Below, piece after piece: positions 1-8,711 of a DNA stretch of 64,000 bases (position 1 is the first letter of the stretch; every line of letters begins with the position of its first letter). The stretch is from CAWGGS01 sp963822095 (lineage in GTDB: Bacteria; Desulfobacterota; Desulfobulbia; Desulfobulbales; Desulfocapsaceae), in assembly GCA_963822095.1 (NCBI GenBank), contig CAWGGS010000088.1:1-64000 (forward strand), in the 5' to 3' direction. A model generated the notes under the pieces. It had not been told where the DNA came from and did no database searches. It saw only the letters and a program-made list of their open reading frames with translations. The position numbers were made by a program, and so were the translations under genes.

Positions 1-955
1 AGTAGCGATATTGAGGTTCTTTCAGTTCCTGTTTTGTTCCAATTGTTGAAAGGTTTTGTTTTTTGTCTTCTATAGATCCAGGACTTTTCAGGTTTAAAGA
101 TCTATTTTTTGGAACTATATTAACCGTTTGGTTTGTTGCATGAGGTCTAACAGAAAAAGCATTTTCACTTTTTCTATTCAAGGATAATTGAGAACCAATG
201 AAAACTATAACCACAATAAAAAGGCAAAATTTAACAATCTTTTTCGCAACTATACCCAATGAGAGTAGACCCCACACCGAACTGACAATTAGACCGCCAA
301 ACCACCCGGCAGGTTCCTCATTTACAGAGTGAAGAGATTTCACGTATGCCACATGGTCTCTATGGGTTTGAAAAGATGCGTCTAATCTTTTCTCTTTGAT
401 TTTTGCCAAAACAGTATTGACTTCTGTTTCACTTAAAAGCAGATCTGTTTTTGATTTTATGTATCTTATATAACCTTTGCAATAGGTTACATGATCCGGC
501 ATAGACGTTTTAAACTTGCTATCACCAACAAAAACTATAAGGGGGAATATTTTTCCAGGGTCAATCTCAAACAATTTCTCCAGTGTTGCTGTGTGCAAAT
601 GATTTTGATGTAATGGATTTTGAAACTTAGTTTTCTTTCTGAAAATAATTTGGGTCCATGTTTTGTCATATTCCCCTCCGAAAATCCATCCTTTCATATT
701 TTTTGTTTCAATAACAAAAATTCCGTATTTTGAAACAATGATATGATCGATTTGGGTTGTTCCGGTTTCTGTAGGTAAGGTGACATTTTTCAATAAATGA
801 TATGTGTTTTTATCCAATAAAATTTTTGCTGCTATATTTACAGATAATTCACCTAACATACCCTTAACAATAGGCATTCTAAAAACAGCAATAACCAAAC
901 CGAATAGAAGCAACGGCCAAAGTTGAAACAAGCCATGCAAAATTATATTTTCCAC
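1..955 (-). CDS. NERD-domain membrane protein, C-terminus beyond window
   Basis: The reading frame is open to the left edge, so the C-terminus lies outside the window. It starts at a GTG preceded by GGGAAGG and by an in-frame stop two codons upstream. An N-terminal hydrophobic helix is followed by a nuclease-related (NERD) domain: TQIDHIIVSKYGIFVIETKN, then MKGWIFGGEYDKTW. This pattern carries the acidic and E-x-K positions of the restriction-endonuclease-like fold. A second hydrophobic stretch follows at about residues 215-250. NERD proteins are thought to process nucleic acids, and many are membrane-anchored as here. The gene is AT-rich compared with the core genes and overlaps a short upstream ORF, which suggests one transcript with the ATPase at 1070-2965. 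The family call is firm; the biological role is unknown. Confidence 0.75.
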   Translation of the reverse strand, partial: MENIILHGLFQLWPLLLFGLVIAVFRMPIVKGMLGELSVNIAAKILLDKNTYHLLKNVTLPTETGTTQIDHIIVSKYGIFVIETKNMKGWIFGGEYDKTWTQIIFRKKTKFQNPLHQNHLHTATLEKLFEIDPGKIFPLIVFVGDSKFKTSMPDHVTYCKGYIRYIKSKTDLLLSETEVNTVLAKIKEKRLDASFQTHRDHVAYVKSLHSVNEEPAGWFGGLIVSSVWGLLSLGIVAKKIVKFCLFIVVIVFIGSQLSLNRKSENAFSVRPHATNQTVNIVPKNRSLNLKSPGSIEDKKQNLSTIGTKQELKEPQYRY

Positions 956-1044
956 GATTCACCTTCCCTGAAACCGGAAGCCAATATGATTAAATACCCA
1001 CGCTCAACAGACGATTTGAGGTCTTTCTTGTTGGCCTGGGTCAT
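943..1044 (-). CDS. short ORF overlapping the NERD gene start
   Basis: This 33-residue ORF begins MTQANKKDLKSSVERG at an ATG preceded by AAAGGATCCCCC. It lies 25 bp after the stop of the ATPase gene and overlaps the first codons of the NERD gene. Its position fits a translational-coupling peptide or the leftover N-terminus of a larger deleted gene. I do not recognise it, and chance is possible. Confidence 0.3.
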   Translation of the reverse strand: MTQANKKDLKSSVERGYLIILASGFREGESWKI

Positions 1045-1069
1045 GGGGGATCCTTTACTTAAGTCGACG

Positions 1070-2965
1070 CTAAGTTAAAGTTATTGCATTTTCTTTACCT
1101 ATGCCACTTGCTGTATAGGCCTGATCCGTTCGATTGGGTTTGTCGGGATAACGAAGGCGCAACAGGCCGTGTTCCACCATTGGATTCAAATAACGCTGCC
1201 GCAGGCTTTCTGAATTCCGATCGACAAGGCCGGCAATCTCATTGCGCGTAAGCCAACGATCACGGCAAAGTTCAAGGAGAATCCGTTCCATTTCCTTGGG
1301 CTGCAGTCGCTGCTGTTTTCTTGCCGGAGCGGCAATTGACAACAGGTCTGCACTGTATAGGGACTTGCCGGCCTTAGGTAGGGAGTCGGTTCCGTTATGT
1401 AGGGAGTCGGTTCCGTTATGTAGGGAGTCAATTTCGTTATGTAGGGAGTCGGTGCCATGATGTTTGGAGCGGTGGGTACCTGGCAACCGATAGCGGCTCC
1501 ATCGGCCTTGCCCTTCCTGAACCAACATCTTTTTTGCGACCAGCCCCTGCAACAGCCGTGTCATATCGGCAGCATGAGCACCGGTTATTTGCCGCATACG
1601 GGCATTATCAACAGCACTTTCCACATCCGCCGTCACCAAGGCCTGCACTTCCAGTTTTGTGCAACGCGAAAATCGTGCACCGAACAATTCCGTTAAGCTT
1701 TCCAAAGACTCATCGGGGATCAAACTGATCATGGGCAACATCCACTGCACCCGATCCGGCTGTACCTGTTCGCGCACCGCAGGAGTCCGCCAGTGCTGAG
1801 ATTCCCAGCCTCTTCGGATCTTGTCTACCCCCGACCCCGCCTTTTCCGCCGTGCCGATCATCATGAACATAGTCTGCAGGGCCTTATTCCGGCATTCACT
1901 GATATTGCCGCGCAGTAACTGATCAAAGGAGATCAGCAGGGAGCCTGGGTTGGAGAACTCGAAACGGTCCAGATATTTTTCCACTACGATCCCACCCTGC
2001 CCCTGATAGTCGGAATGAATCAAGGCGTTGACCAAGGCTTCGCGAATAGCCTCATGCACTACCGCTTCGCCACGCCGAAAAAGATCACTGTCAAGTTGAA
2101 AGGGCAATTTCAGGTCTTGAGACAGGCGCTGAATCGCCCGCAGATAGAATTGAAACAGATTGGCGCACCAAGTGCCGTCGACTGTCAGACGATCAGTCCA
2201 CCGTGTGTCTGGATCGGCTGACATCTTTTCTCGGTAATCGACATGATATTGGGGGATTGCCTCCCGAATAGCCTCGTCTGTTCCGAACATCAGGAGTCCG
2301 GCCACAGTCAGACCTTCAATATCACTTGCTCGATCCCTGCGCCACCCTCCAAGTTTTGCCAGCAATCCTCTGTCATCCTCACTCAACCAAGGGTGGGTCG
2401 GTTTATGGGAGGCGAAACGCTGTCGATACTGCTGGACGCTTGCCCGGTCCAGATCCTCCAGGGTGAAATGTTCAAGGATGCGACTGTCGACGGATTCCTC
2501 AGCCCGATCCGACAACATGCGGCTTACTTCCTGCTCAGTGCAATGATAGTCGCCCTCGAAGTTACGCCGGTAGGTGCCGGTCAACGGATTCTGTTCCAGA
2601 AAGACCGGTCGCTGATAACGGGCGGCCTGCGGGATCCGAATGGCCAGTATGGTACCCTGTTCGTGCGCAACCTCGGCCAGATCATTATCGGTAAGGAGAT
2701 TGACACTCACCTTGCCGCGGTTATTGAGGGTATCCCAGAACGATTTTTTCAGACGTTTCGGAACCGCAACCCCGCTGACCGTACCGTCATTTTCCACACC
2801 CAGTAGAATAACACCACCATGGGTATTGGCCATGGCACTGTAAGTTTCCCACAGACTCTTCGGCACCCCGCCCTTTGCGGACTTGAACTCCAGGTCATCT
2901 CCCTCATCCCAGTTCAAACGAACAAGAATTTCCAAGGGGTCTATCGGTCGTTGTCTCATACCCAC
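1070..2965 (-). CDS. AlbA_2 (Schlafen-like) domain ATP-binding protein
   Basis: This 631-residue protein has an N-terminal AlbA_2 domain (residues about 15-150: DLEFKSAKGG, then NTHGGVILLGVEND). A central region carries a GHKL-type ATP-binding signature (EAIREALVNALIHSDY and FSNPGSLLISFDQLLRG, about 310-400), and winged-helix segments follow at the C-terminus. Proteins of this layout are usually annotated as transcriptional regulators or RecG-related helicases; neither activity is proven here. Residues about 505-540 form a low-complexity linker of repeated DSLHN units encoded by a 21-bp tandem repeat. A GTG at 2965 and an ATG at 2959 share the same GGAG, so the start is uncertain by two codons. 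It lies upstream of the NERD gene on the same strand, in an accessory block beside tmRNA. Related proteins occur near defence loci. Confidence 0.8.
   Translation of the reverse strand: MGMRQRPIDPLEILVRLNWDEGDDLEFKSAKGGVPKSLWETYSAMANTHGGVILLGVENDGTVSGVAVPKRLKKSFWDTLNNRGKVSVNLLTDNDLAEVAHEQGTILAIRIPQAARYQRPVFLEQNPLTGTYRRNFEGDYHCTEQEVSRMLSDRAEESVDSRILEHFTLEDLDRASVQQYRQRFASHKPTHPWLSEDDRGLLAKLGGWRRDRASDIEGLTVAGLLMFGTDEAIREAIPQYHVDYREKMSADPDTRWTDRLTVDGTWCANLFQFYLRAIQRLSQDLKLPFQLDSDLFRRGEAVVHEAIREALVNALIHSDYQGQGGIVVEKYLDRFEFSNPGSLLISFDQLLRGNISECRNKALQTMFMMIGTAEKAGSGVDKIRRGWESQHWRTPAVREQVQPDRVQWMLPMISLIPDESLESLTELFGARFSRCTKLEVQALVTADVESAVDNARMRQITGAHAADMTRLLQGLVAKKMLVQEGQGRWSRYRLPGTHRSKHHGTDSLHNEIDSLHNGTDSLHNGTDSLPKAGKSLYSADLLSIAAPARKQQRLQPKEMERILLELCRDRWLTRNEIAGLVDRNSESLRQRYLNPMVEHGLLRLRYPDKPNRTDQAYTASGIGKENAITLT
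1378..1461 (-). repeat. 21-bp tandem repeat inside the AlbA_2 gene (4 units)
   Basis: Four consecutive 21-bp units start at 1378, 1399, 1420 and 1441. The first two are identical and the others carry a few substitutions. The period is a multiple of three, so copy-number change would lengthen or shorten the DSLHN linker without a frameshift. Confidence 0.9.
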
Positions 2966-3120
2966 TCTTACTCCGCCAGTATCTTTTGATCACTGGCAAA
3001 GATGACATCGTTTCACCATTCTCCAGCGATCCTCCATGCAATGCCCACTACAGGGACGTAAGCTAAATTTTTCTTGGAAATCTATAGGTTCCGTCAGACT
3101 ATTTGACCTGCCCGGAAGGT

Positions 3121-3312
3121 TTAAAGCGTTTCGGATAATCGATTCAACCTGTACTGCTCAATCATGCAAAAAACATTCGTATTATCCAAATCCATTCGGC
3201 AACATATAACATCTGCTATCTCTGGTGCAAGGTAAAAGGCAAAGAGCTCCTTCTTGTCGATATGGCTATCGGCCAAACTTGAAGAACGGGAGGGATTTGT
3301 GTGAAGGGACAA
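3121..3312 (-). pseudogene. JAMM/MPN-like protein fragment
   Basis: This 63-codon frame begins abruptly with LSLHTNPSRSSSLADSHID. That resembles the HxHPx(n)SxxD core of JAMM/MPN metalloproteases, but the second His is Asn and the spacing is two residues too long. There is no convincing start codon or ribosome site (only TTG at 3312) and no upstream coding frame. It reads as the 3' remnant of a gene truncated beside the tmRNA gene. The family assignment is tentative. Confidence 0.35.
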
Positions 3313-3397
3313 CGGGGTCGCATCTTAATTATTAATTATTGAGAAGAAACACAACATCGAAACGCAAAAACAAAGTGGACGAAAAATTTTCAACCAA

Positions 3398-3430
3398 GCC
3401 TTTCACCAGTTAAACTGGTGAAGGCGGCGT
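3398..3430. repeat. hairpin carrying a near-copy of the tmRNA 3' end (possible att remnant)
   Basis: A long inverted repeat (GCCTTTCACCAGTT against AACTGGTGAAGGC) spans 3398-3425. Its right part, TGGTGAAGGCGGCG at 3417-3430, matches the tmRNA 3' terminus TGGTGGAGGCGGCG (3529-3542) in 13 of 14 bases and in the same orientation. The tmRNA 3' end is a classic integrase target, so this may be a leftover attachment half-site. No integrase gene is present nearby. Confidence 0.4.
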
Positions 3431-3472
3431 TATTTTAATACTCAAACTGGGAAAGAAGTGGGAAAGAAATGA

Positions 3473-3521
3473 GAAAGAAAAAAGCCGAAACCAAAGAGAA
3501 ACTATCCCTTTAGTTTCGGCT
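3473..3521 (-). terminator. Rho-independent terminator of ssrA
   Basis: On the minus strand, AGCCGAAAC and GTTTCGGCT form a 9-bp stem directly after the mature tmRNA end. It is followed by a T-rich run. Confidence 0.85.
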
Positions 3522-3528
3522 GATTAAA

Positions 3529-3887
3529 TGGTGGAGGCGGCGGGAGTCGAACCCGCGTCCGCAAATGCTCCCCTCTCGTATCTACATGCTTAGTTCCGTA
3601 ATTTTATCTCACATCAAAAGCTCCGTCGGAACATGGATCTTTTTATGCCAGCCTGTAAGTTCTCATTTCCCGACAGCCAGGCAATACCGGGAAACCAGCC
3701 TATAGAGTCGACGCTCCGAATCCGGCCTTATGGGCGAAGACCGGTGGAACGGCACAGCAGTTTAAGCTGCCAGTGCGTAGTTATAATCGTCTGCGATTAT
3801 ATTTAAGTTCTATCGGTTTTACGAGCAAATAGAAGCTCGGCATGCAACGTAAAGCTTGCACATCCCCGTCGAAGCCGTTTCGCCCCC
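3529..3887 (-). ncRNA. ssrA: tmRNA (transfer-messenger RNA)
   Basis: The 5' end reads GGGGGCGAAACGGCTTCGAC and the 3' end reads GGGTTCGACTCCCGCCGCCT followed by CCACCA. These form the standard tRNA-like domain with an encoded CCA. The tag frame reads ADDYNYALAA followed by TAA at about 3760-3800, and ends in the typical LAA degron. The RNA frees ribosomes stalled on broken mRNAs together with SmpB, whose gene ends only 12 bp upstream on the same strand. It may therefore be co-transcribed with smpB or use a promoter inside the smpB 3' end. The gene is about 359 nt, a normal length. Confidence 0.97.
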
Positions 3888-3899
3888 AATGAGTAAATG

Positions 3900-4361
3900 T
3901 TATTCTTTGTCCCTGCGCATCGCACGCGCAACTTCCCGGTCGCTCTGTTTCTGTTTCAAAGCGGCCCGTTTGTCATACTGCCTCTTGCCCCGGGCCAGGC
4001 CGAGCTCCACCTTTGCCTTTCCCTTACTGGTAAAGTATATCTTCAGGGGGATCAGGGCAAGGCCTTTCTCCTTTAATTTTCCGATAAGTTTCTTGATTTC
4101 TCTTTTATGCAAGAGCAGCTTTCTAACCCGAAGCGGCTCGTTGGGATTATGAGTTGCAAATGTGTAAAAGGAGATATGGACATTGTAGAGCATTGCCTCT
4201 CCACGATCATCGATCTTCGCGTACCCATCCTTGAGGTTGGCCTTACCGGCCCGGAGCGACTTCACCTCGGGTCCGGAAAGGACCATCCCGGCCTCGAGGG
4301 TCGAGTCGATATGGTAATCGTGATAGGCCTTCTTGTTCTGACAAACCACCTTTCCGCTCAT
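3900..4361 (-). CDS. smpB: SsrA-binding protein SmpB
   Basis: The 153-residue protein matches the usual SmpB length and layout. It has an N-terminal oligonucleotide-binding barrel (AYHDYHIDSTLEAGMVLSG, then EVKSLRAGKANLKDGYA), a central segment ending KAKVELGLARGKRQYDKR, and the basic C-terminal tail that becomes helical in the ribosomal decoding centre. It carries tmRNA to stalled ribosomes during trans-translation. It sits 36 bp after the GspE/PilB ATPase gene and immediately before ssrA, an arrangement that pairs the two partners. Confidence 0.97.
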   Translation of the reverse strand: MSGKVVCQNKKAYHDYHIDSTLEAGMVLSGPEVKSLRAGKANLKDGYAKIDDRGEAMLYNVHISFYTFATHNPNEPLRVRKLLLHKREIKKLIGKLKEKGLALIPLKIYFTSKGKAKVELGLARGKRQYDKRAALKQKQSDREVARAMRRDKE

Positions 4362-4397
4362 TATTCTCTACCTTGCCACACCCCAAACATTTTCGCG

Positions 4398-6230
4398 TTA
4401 TTCCGTCGTGACCCGGAGGGCCTCTTCGACAGTGGTGATCCCGGCCTTGACCTTCAGCCAGGCGTCCTCGCGTAAAGTAGTCATTCCTTCGCGAATAGCA
4501 ACCTGCCTCATCTCTTCAGAGGACGAATTGCTTACCACCATCTTCTTCAACTGCGGGGAGAGCGGAAAGATCTCAAAGATCCCGATCCGGCCTTTAAATC
4601 CCGTCTGGCGGCATTCGCGGCAGCCCTTACCCCTTTTCAACTCGATTGTCTTCTCTGTAACCGGAAAGCCCACCTTGGCAAGTTTGTCGCTTTCGACTGT
4701 ATAAGTCTCGATGCAGCTGGGGCAGATCTTGCGCACCAGCCGCTGGGCCATGCAACCAAGCAGGGTCGAGGCGATCAAAAAGGGTTGCAGGCCCAGATCA
4801 GCAAGGCGGATGATGGACGACACCGCATCATTGGTGTGCAGGGTCGAGAAGACCAGATGCCCGGTCATCGCCGCCTGAACCGCATGGGCCGCCGTATCCA
4901 GGTCACGGATCTCACCGATCATCAGGATATCAGGGTCCTGGCGCAGGATATTTCTCAGGATAGTCGAAAAAGTGACATCGATCATCGGCTGCACAGAGAT
5001 CTGGTTGAACTCCTCATAGACCATCTCCACCGGATCCTCCACCGTAACCACATTCTTTTCAGGGGTTGCGATCTTCTTCAGGGTTGAATACAGCGTTGTC
5101 GATTTACCACTACCGGTTGGCCCGGTGACCAGCACGATCCCATGGGGTGACGAGGTAAAGGAATTGTAGACGATCTGGTCCCGACGCGAAAAACCCAACT
5201 CATTAATATCTTGAAATACCACATCGGGATCCAGAACTCGCATGACCGCTTTTTCGCCGAATGATACCGGGACCGTCGACACCCGGATCTCAATGGTCTT
5301 GCCATCGGACATCCCGAGTTTGATTCTGCCGTCCTGGGGACGCCTTTTTTCGGCAATGTCGAGGCGGGCTAAAAATTTTATCCGGGAGACGATTGCCGAA
5401 TGCACCGCCTTCGGCAACTTGTAGATCATATGGAGCGAGCCGTCGATGCGAAACCTGATCAGGCAGGCCGTCCGTTTCGGCTCGACATGAATGTCGCTGG
5501 CCCGCTGCTCCAAAGCATAATTAAAGATATGGTTGACCGCATTCTTGATATGCTGGTCCGACAAGGTAATCTCTTTGGCGGAAGAAACCTTCACATACCT
5601 CTCAAGGTTTCCGATATCAACAGAGCCTTCGCCAAAGCTGCTCACCCCGAACTGGTTTTCCGCCGCAGTGATCGATTTTTGAAACCCGAAAAACTCCGTT
5701 ATAATTTTCTGGATATCTGCCTTGGAGGCAATGAACGGGGTAACCTGGATCTGGTTTGCCTGCTCGATATCCTCCATGACCGTCTGACAATCTGGATGAT
5801 AGGTAGCAAGCTCTAGGATTCCGTTTGAGATATTGATCGGGAGTATCATGTGCCGGATGGCAAAATTACGCGGGATAGTCTTGGTGACGATATCCATATC
5901 CAGGTCCAGCGGATCAAGCTTTTTGAAAGGCAGACCATGCTTAAGCGCCACTTCCCGCATGATGGTCTCTTCGTCGAGGACAACAGCCTTTTTCCCAGGG
6001 ACCTGCAGTTTCATTGAGACGATAATATCGATTAAATCCGGGAAATTTCGATCGAGATGCCCTTTATCTCCCACCTGTTTCAAAAGGATTTGCCGCTGTT
6101 TCCCCTTCTCCAGAATAATGAACTGCCTCTGGTCGGGGGTCAAAAGACGCCTGCCGACGAGGACGTCAAGCAGGCCGTCACTGTATACAAATTTCATCCG
6201 TTCACCGTTTTCATTAAGATATTGAGACAA
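4398..6230 (-). CDS. GspE/PilB-family secretion/pilus assembly ATPase
   Basis: The 610-residue protein has two N-terminal regions of the T2SSE_N/MshEN kind. An ATPase core follows: Walker A GPTGSGKSTT, then the Asp box EDPVE, Walker B-type DPDILMIGEIRD and the His box AAMTGHLVFSTLHTND. A C-terminal zinc-binding element (CPSC, then CRECRQTGFKGR) is present, as in GspE and PilB. It powers type II secretion or type IV pilus extension from the cytoplasmic face of the inner membrane. No other secretion or pilus gene is in the window, so the machine it serves is unknown. The MshEN region is known to bind cyclic-di-GMP in some members. It sits between the M48 peptidase gene and smpB with short gaps, consistent with an operon. 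Confidence 0.92.
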   Translation of the reverse strand: MSQYLNENGERMKFVYSDGLLDVLVGRRLLTPDQRQFIILEKGKQRQILLKQVGDKGHLDRNFPDLIDIIVSMKLQVPGKKAVVLDEETIMREVALKHGLPFKKLDPLDLDMDIVTKTIPRNFAIRHMILPINISNGILELATYHPDCQTVMEDIEQANQIQVTPFIASKADIQKIITEFFGFQKSITAAENQFGVSSFGEGSVDIGNLERYVKVSSAKEITLSDQHIKNAVNHIFNYALEQRASDIHVEPKRTACLIRFRIDGSLHMIYKLPKAVHSAIVSRIKFLARLDIAEKRRPQDGRIKLGMSDGKTIEIRVSTVPVSFGEKAVMRVLDPDVVFQDINELGFSRRDQIVYNSFTSSPHGIVLVTGPTGSGKSTTLYSTLKKIATPEKNVVTVEDPVEMVYEEFNQISVQPMIDVTFSTILRNILRQDPDILMIGEIRDLDTAAHAVQAAMTGHLVFSTLHTNDAVSSIIRLADLGLQPFLIASTLLGCMAQRLVRKICPSCIETYTVESDKLAKVGFPVTEKTIELKRGKGCRECRQTGFKGRIGIFEIFPLSPQLKKMVVSNSSSEEMRQVAIREGMTTLREDAWLKVKAGITTVEEALRVTTE

Positions 6231-6312
6231 TAGGATCAGGCTCTATTGTTCACATTTCCTTGAATTTTGGCAAGCAACTTTATGAAAAAACGGCGGACGG
6301 ACCAAATTACAA

Positions 6313-8313
6313 CTACCGTTTACCGTCGACGGCTATGTTTTCACTGGAAGACCGGTTACCGTCGCCGGCCTGCGGTTTTAGCATCACCTCTTTGTAGGTT
6401 TCTTTCGAGAATTTTTCAATCTGACTGGAATAATAGACTTTCTCGGCAGGATCGACGTCGGCGGCCTCTTTTTCCGTGGCGATAGCCTCGTCAGTAAAGC
6501 CGTTCGCCCAGTAAGCCATCGCCAAGGTGTCGAGCATAAACCCTTTCGACTCGATGAGCACTGCAGACCGTGCCAGTGTCAGAGCCCTGATCGGATTGCG
6601 CAACGACGGATCCTTACTCGTCAGCAGGAGCCAGGCAAGATTGTTTAACGTCTCAGGATTGGAAGGTTCAAGGGCAAGAGCCCTCCTGTAGGCAGAAAGC
6701 GCCTGGGACTCCATGTTTTTTTTAGCCATCATATCGCCTGCCAACCGCAGCCACACGGCCTTATTGGGCTCGTCCTTCACCTTTCTCATGATCATTGCCT
6801 CAGTATACATATCCTGGTATTTCTGGGCAAATTGCTTGACAGGCATCTGTTTTACAAGGGCTACACCGATAACGCAAATCAGAACATAGCCGATCAAGCT
6901 CAGGCCTACCTTCCGATTATGCCGTTTGATCCATGTCGGATCCTTCTCGCATTTTTCAAGATAAGAGACCCTCTCCCCGATTCCGAAATGATGCCAGCTC
7001 GGTTGATCACGGATATCGCCGCTTATTGTTGCGATCTTTTCGAAAGCTGAAATCAATGCTGTGCTATTGCCGATAGCCGGGAAAACATGCAGATCGGCCT
7101 GCCGTTCAAAATTTCTCAAGAAGTATCCGAAAATATAACGGAAATAGAGGATCATCAACACAAGCATCGGGCCACCGCTAAAGATGGTCAGCAACGTGTC
7201 GGGAGCAAAATTGCTTTTGCTCATGATCGTGTAGAAAAAATCTCGGGACATAAAAAATGAAATGGCCGGTTCTAGAAAATATCCGGCGACAATACTGAAA
7301 CCTCCGATCAGGAAGAAGTAAAGAAGAAGGTGCATCTTCTTGACATGGCCTATCTCATGGGCCATGACCGCCTCGAGTTCCTCGATCGACATCGACTCGA
7401 TCAAGGCCGGAGTGATGAGGATATAGCGAAGTCCGGGAACGATCCCCATGACCCCTGCAGTCAGGACTCTCCCTTCGAACAACGGCCAGAGATAGATGTC
7501 GGCGTTGAATTTCTGCTTTCGACAAAAGTCGACCAGTTTTTCCCGGAGATACCCGTTTTCAAGGGGTTTGCATCCCCACAATTTCCTGACCATGGGAGGG
7601 AAAAAAAGAAGGACAAAGAGAAGAAACACCCCGAAAAAAACCAGGTCGCCCCAATCGGAACGGAACAGATTGCGAGCCGCCGGCCACGGCAGAAGGGCTA
7701 TCACATCTCCCAAAAGAGAGAGAACGATCCAAGGAATGACGATCGGGAGGTTGGCCTTGATGTTGGAGAGCAGAAACCCAGCCGTCGTATATGGCCTTCC
7801 GAAAACATTCTGGTAGCTCTTTCTGGCAGCCTCCCACATCACCAGATAAAAAAGGAGAAAAAGCCCAAGCCCGGCAATATTTACAAGAGACGGCGTAGTG
7901 CCACCGAAGGAAAGCCAGGAAAGATAATATTTGGCGTCAGCGAAAAACAGGAGTACGCCGAAGAAAGCGACCGCAAGAAAAGACATCTTCTTTTCGGTGC
8001 TGAAATAGCCGGCCGATTGCAAGGCGCTCTTCTTGTTGAAGAACTCCTTGGCCAGTCTGCTGTAAAGGACAAACATCAACAGGGAAATGAGCAGACACGT
8101 CCATCCAGAAACAGCCGGGGTCTCGGGAACCCGGTCCATACTAAAAAGAAATATTGCCGCGAGGAAAAAAAGGAGGTTTGTATAAATCAATGTTGTCTCT
8201 TGATAAAAATAAAAATTCTTAAGCGCGATCCTTGCTGCGGGGATGGCTACCACCACCATATACCAGCAATGATAAGTATCCTTAATCGAGAATGCCCATG
8301 TTTTCTTTTGCAA
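6313..8313 (-). CDS. membrane M48-family zinc metalloprotease with C-terminal TPRs
   Basis: The 666-residue protein has about six N-terminal hydrophobic helices. A peptidase M48 domain follows with the zinc motif HEIGH (near residue 316, in LEAVMAHEIGHVKKMHLL) and the downstream Glu ligand region NFERQADLHVF. The last 150 residues contain TPR units (SQALSAYRRALALEPSNPE, then NNLAWLL). M48 proteins of the HtpX/Ste24 type degrade or process membrane and periplasmic proteins; the TPR tail suggests recruitment of a partner. Its start lies 118 bp from a divergent tRNA gene. The 82-bp gap to the GspE-type gene suggests co-transcription. The substrate is unknown. Confidence 0.88.
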   Translation of the reverse strand: MQKKTWAFSIKDTYHCWYMVVVAIPAARIALKNFYFYQETTLIYTNLLFFLAAIFLFSMDRVPETPAVSGWTCLLISLLMFVLYSRLAKEFFNKKSALQSAGYFSTEKKMSFLAVAFFGVLLFFADAKYYLSWLSFGGTTPSLVNIAGLGLFLLFYLVMWEAARKSYQNVFGRPYTTAGFLLSNIKANLPIVIPWIVLSLLGDVIALLPWPAARNLFRSDWGDLVFFGVFLLFVLLFFPPMVRKLWGCKPLENGYLREKLVDFCRKQKFNADIYLWPLFEGRVLTAGVMGIVPGLRYILITPALIESMSIEELEAVMAHEIGHVKKMHLLLYFFLIGGFSIVAGYFLEPAISFFMSRDFFYTIMSKSNFAPDTLLTIFSGGPMLVLMILYFRYIFGYFLRNFERQADLHVFPAIGNSTALISAFEKIATISGDIRDQPSWHHFGIGERVSYLEKCEKDPTWIKRHNRKVGLSLIGYVLICVIGVALVKQMPVKQFAQKYQDMYTEAMIMRKVKDEPNKAVWLRLAGDMMAKKNMESQALSAYRRALALEPSNPETLNNLAWLLLTSKDPSLRNPIRALTLARSAVLIESKGFMLDTLAMAYWANGFTDEAIATEKEAADVDPAEKVYYSSQIEKFSKETYKEVMLKPQAGDGNRSSSENIAVDGKR

Positions 8314-8380
8314 TTTTTCTTCCCAAAGGACTCTTTTCTTACTTTCAACGGTCCTGTTTTTACTTTTATCACTTTTGTCA

Positions 8381-8408
8381 TTGACTTTTTTCCCCGTCCT
8401 TTTATTAT
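8381..8408 (+). promoter_or_regulatory. sigma-70 type promoter of tRNA-Met
   Basis: TTGACT at 8381-8386 and TATTAT at 8403-8408 are separated by 16 bp. The tRNA begins 23 bp after the -10 box. Confidence 0.6.
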
Positions 8409-8430
8409 AGGTTGTTTATCATACGGAGGA

Positions 8431-8506
8431 GGGCGTATAGCTCAGTTGGTAGAGCCACCGGCTCATAACCGGTCGGTCGTAGGTTCGACTCCTACTGCGC
8501 CCACCA
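8431..8506 (+). tRNA. tRNA-Met (anticodon CAT)
   Basis: The 76-nt cloverleaf starts GGGCGTATAGCTCAGTTGG. The acceptor stem GGGCGTA pairs with TGCGCCC, the anticodon loop is CTCATAA on a 5-bp ACCGG/CCGGT stem, the T-arm contains GGTTCGACTCC, and CCA is encoded. CAT can also mark the lysidine-modified isoleucine tRNA. The D-arm and acceptor look like elongator methionine, but this cannot be settled by eye. Confidence 0.93.
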
Positions 8507-8639
8507 GAAAATGCAGAATCTGATCCATTGGCAACAGGTTCCTTGAATAACGAGAAACTACCCACAAACATAAAGGGGGATTTCCCCTTCTCCTTTGTTG
8601 CTGTTCCTGCCCTGACACCGGGCTCGAATGGAGTAAAAC

Positions 8640-8677
8640 AAAAAGGTACTTCCGCAGGGAATGTACCTTTTTTTTAT
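8640..8677 (+). terminator. Rho-independent terminator
   Basis: AAAAAGGTAC and GTACCTTTTT form a stem around a 13-nt loop, running into eight T residues. It lies between the tRNA gene and the Nif3-like gene and would end the tRNA transcript. Confidence 0.8.
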
Positions 8678-8711
8678 TGTCTTTCGACAAGACTTCCGGG
8701 GAGATTGCAAA

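Noticed and set aside
1378..1461. CRISPR-like repetition
   Set aside because: The units are contiguous without spacers and keep the coding frame, so this is a protein repeat.
2243..2806. 187-codon open frame on the plus strand
   Set aside because: It lies entirely antisense to the AlbA_2 ATPase gene, which has clear conserved motifs; the plus frame has none.
8431..8506. tRNA-Ile with CAT anticodon (lysidine type)
   Set aside because: Possible from the anticodon alone, but the remaining sequence looks closer to elongator methionine; kept as tRNA-Met with a note.
7330..8523. 397-codon plus-strand open frame
   Set aside because: It is antisense to the M48 peptidase and runs through the tRNA-Met gene, so it cannot be a real protein.
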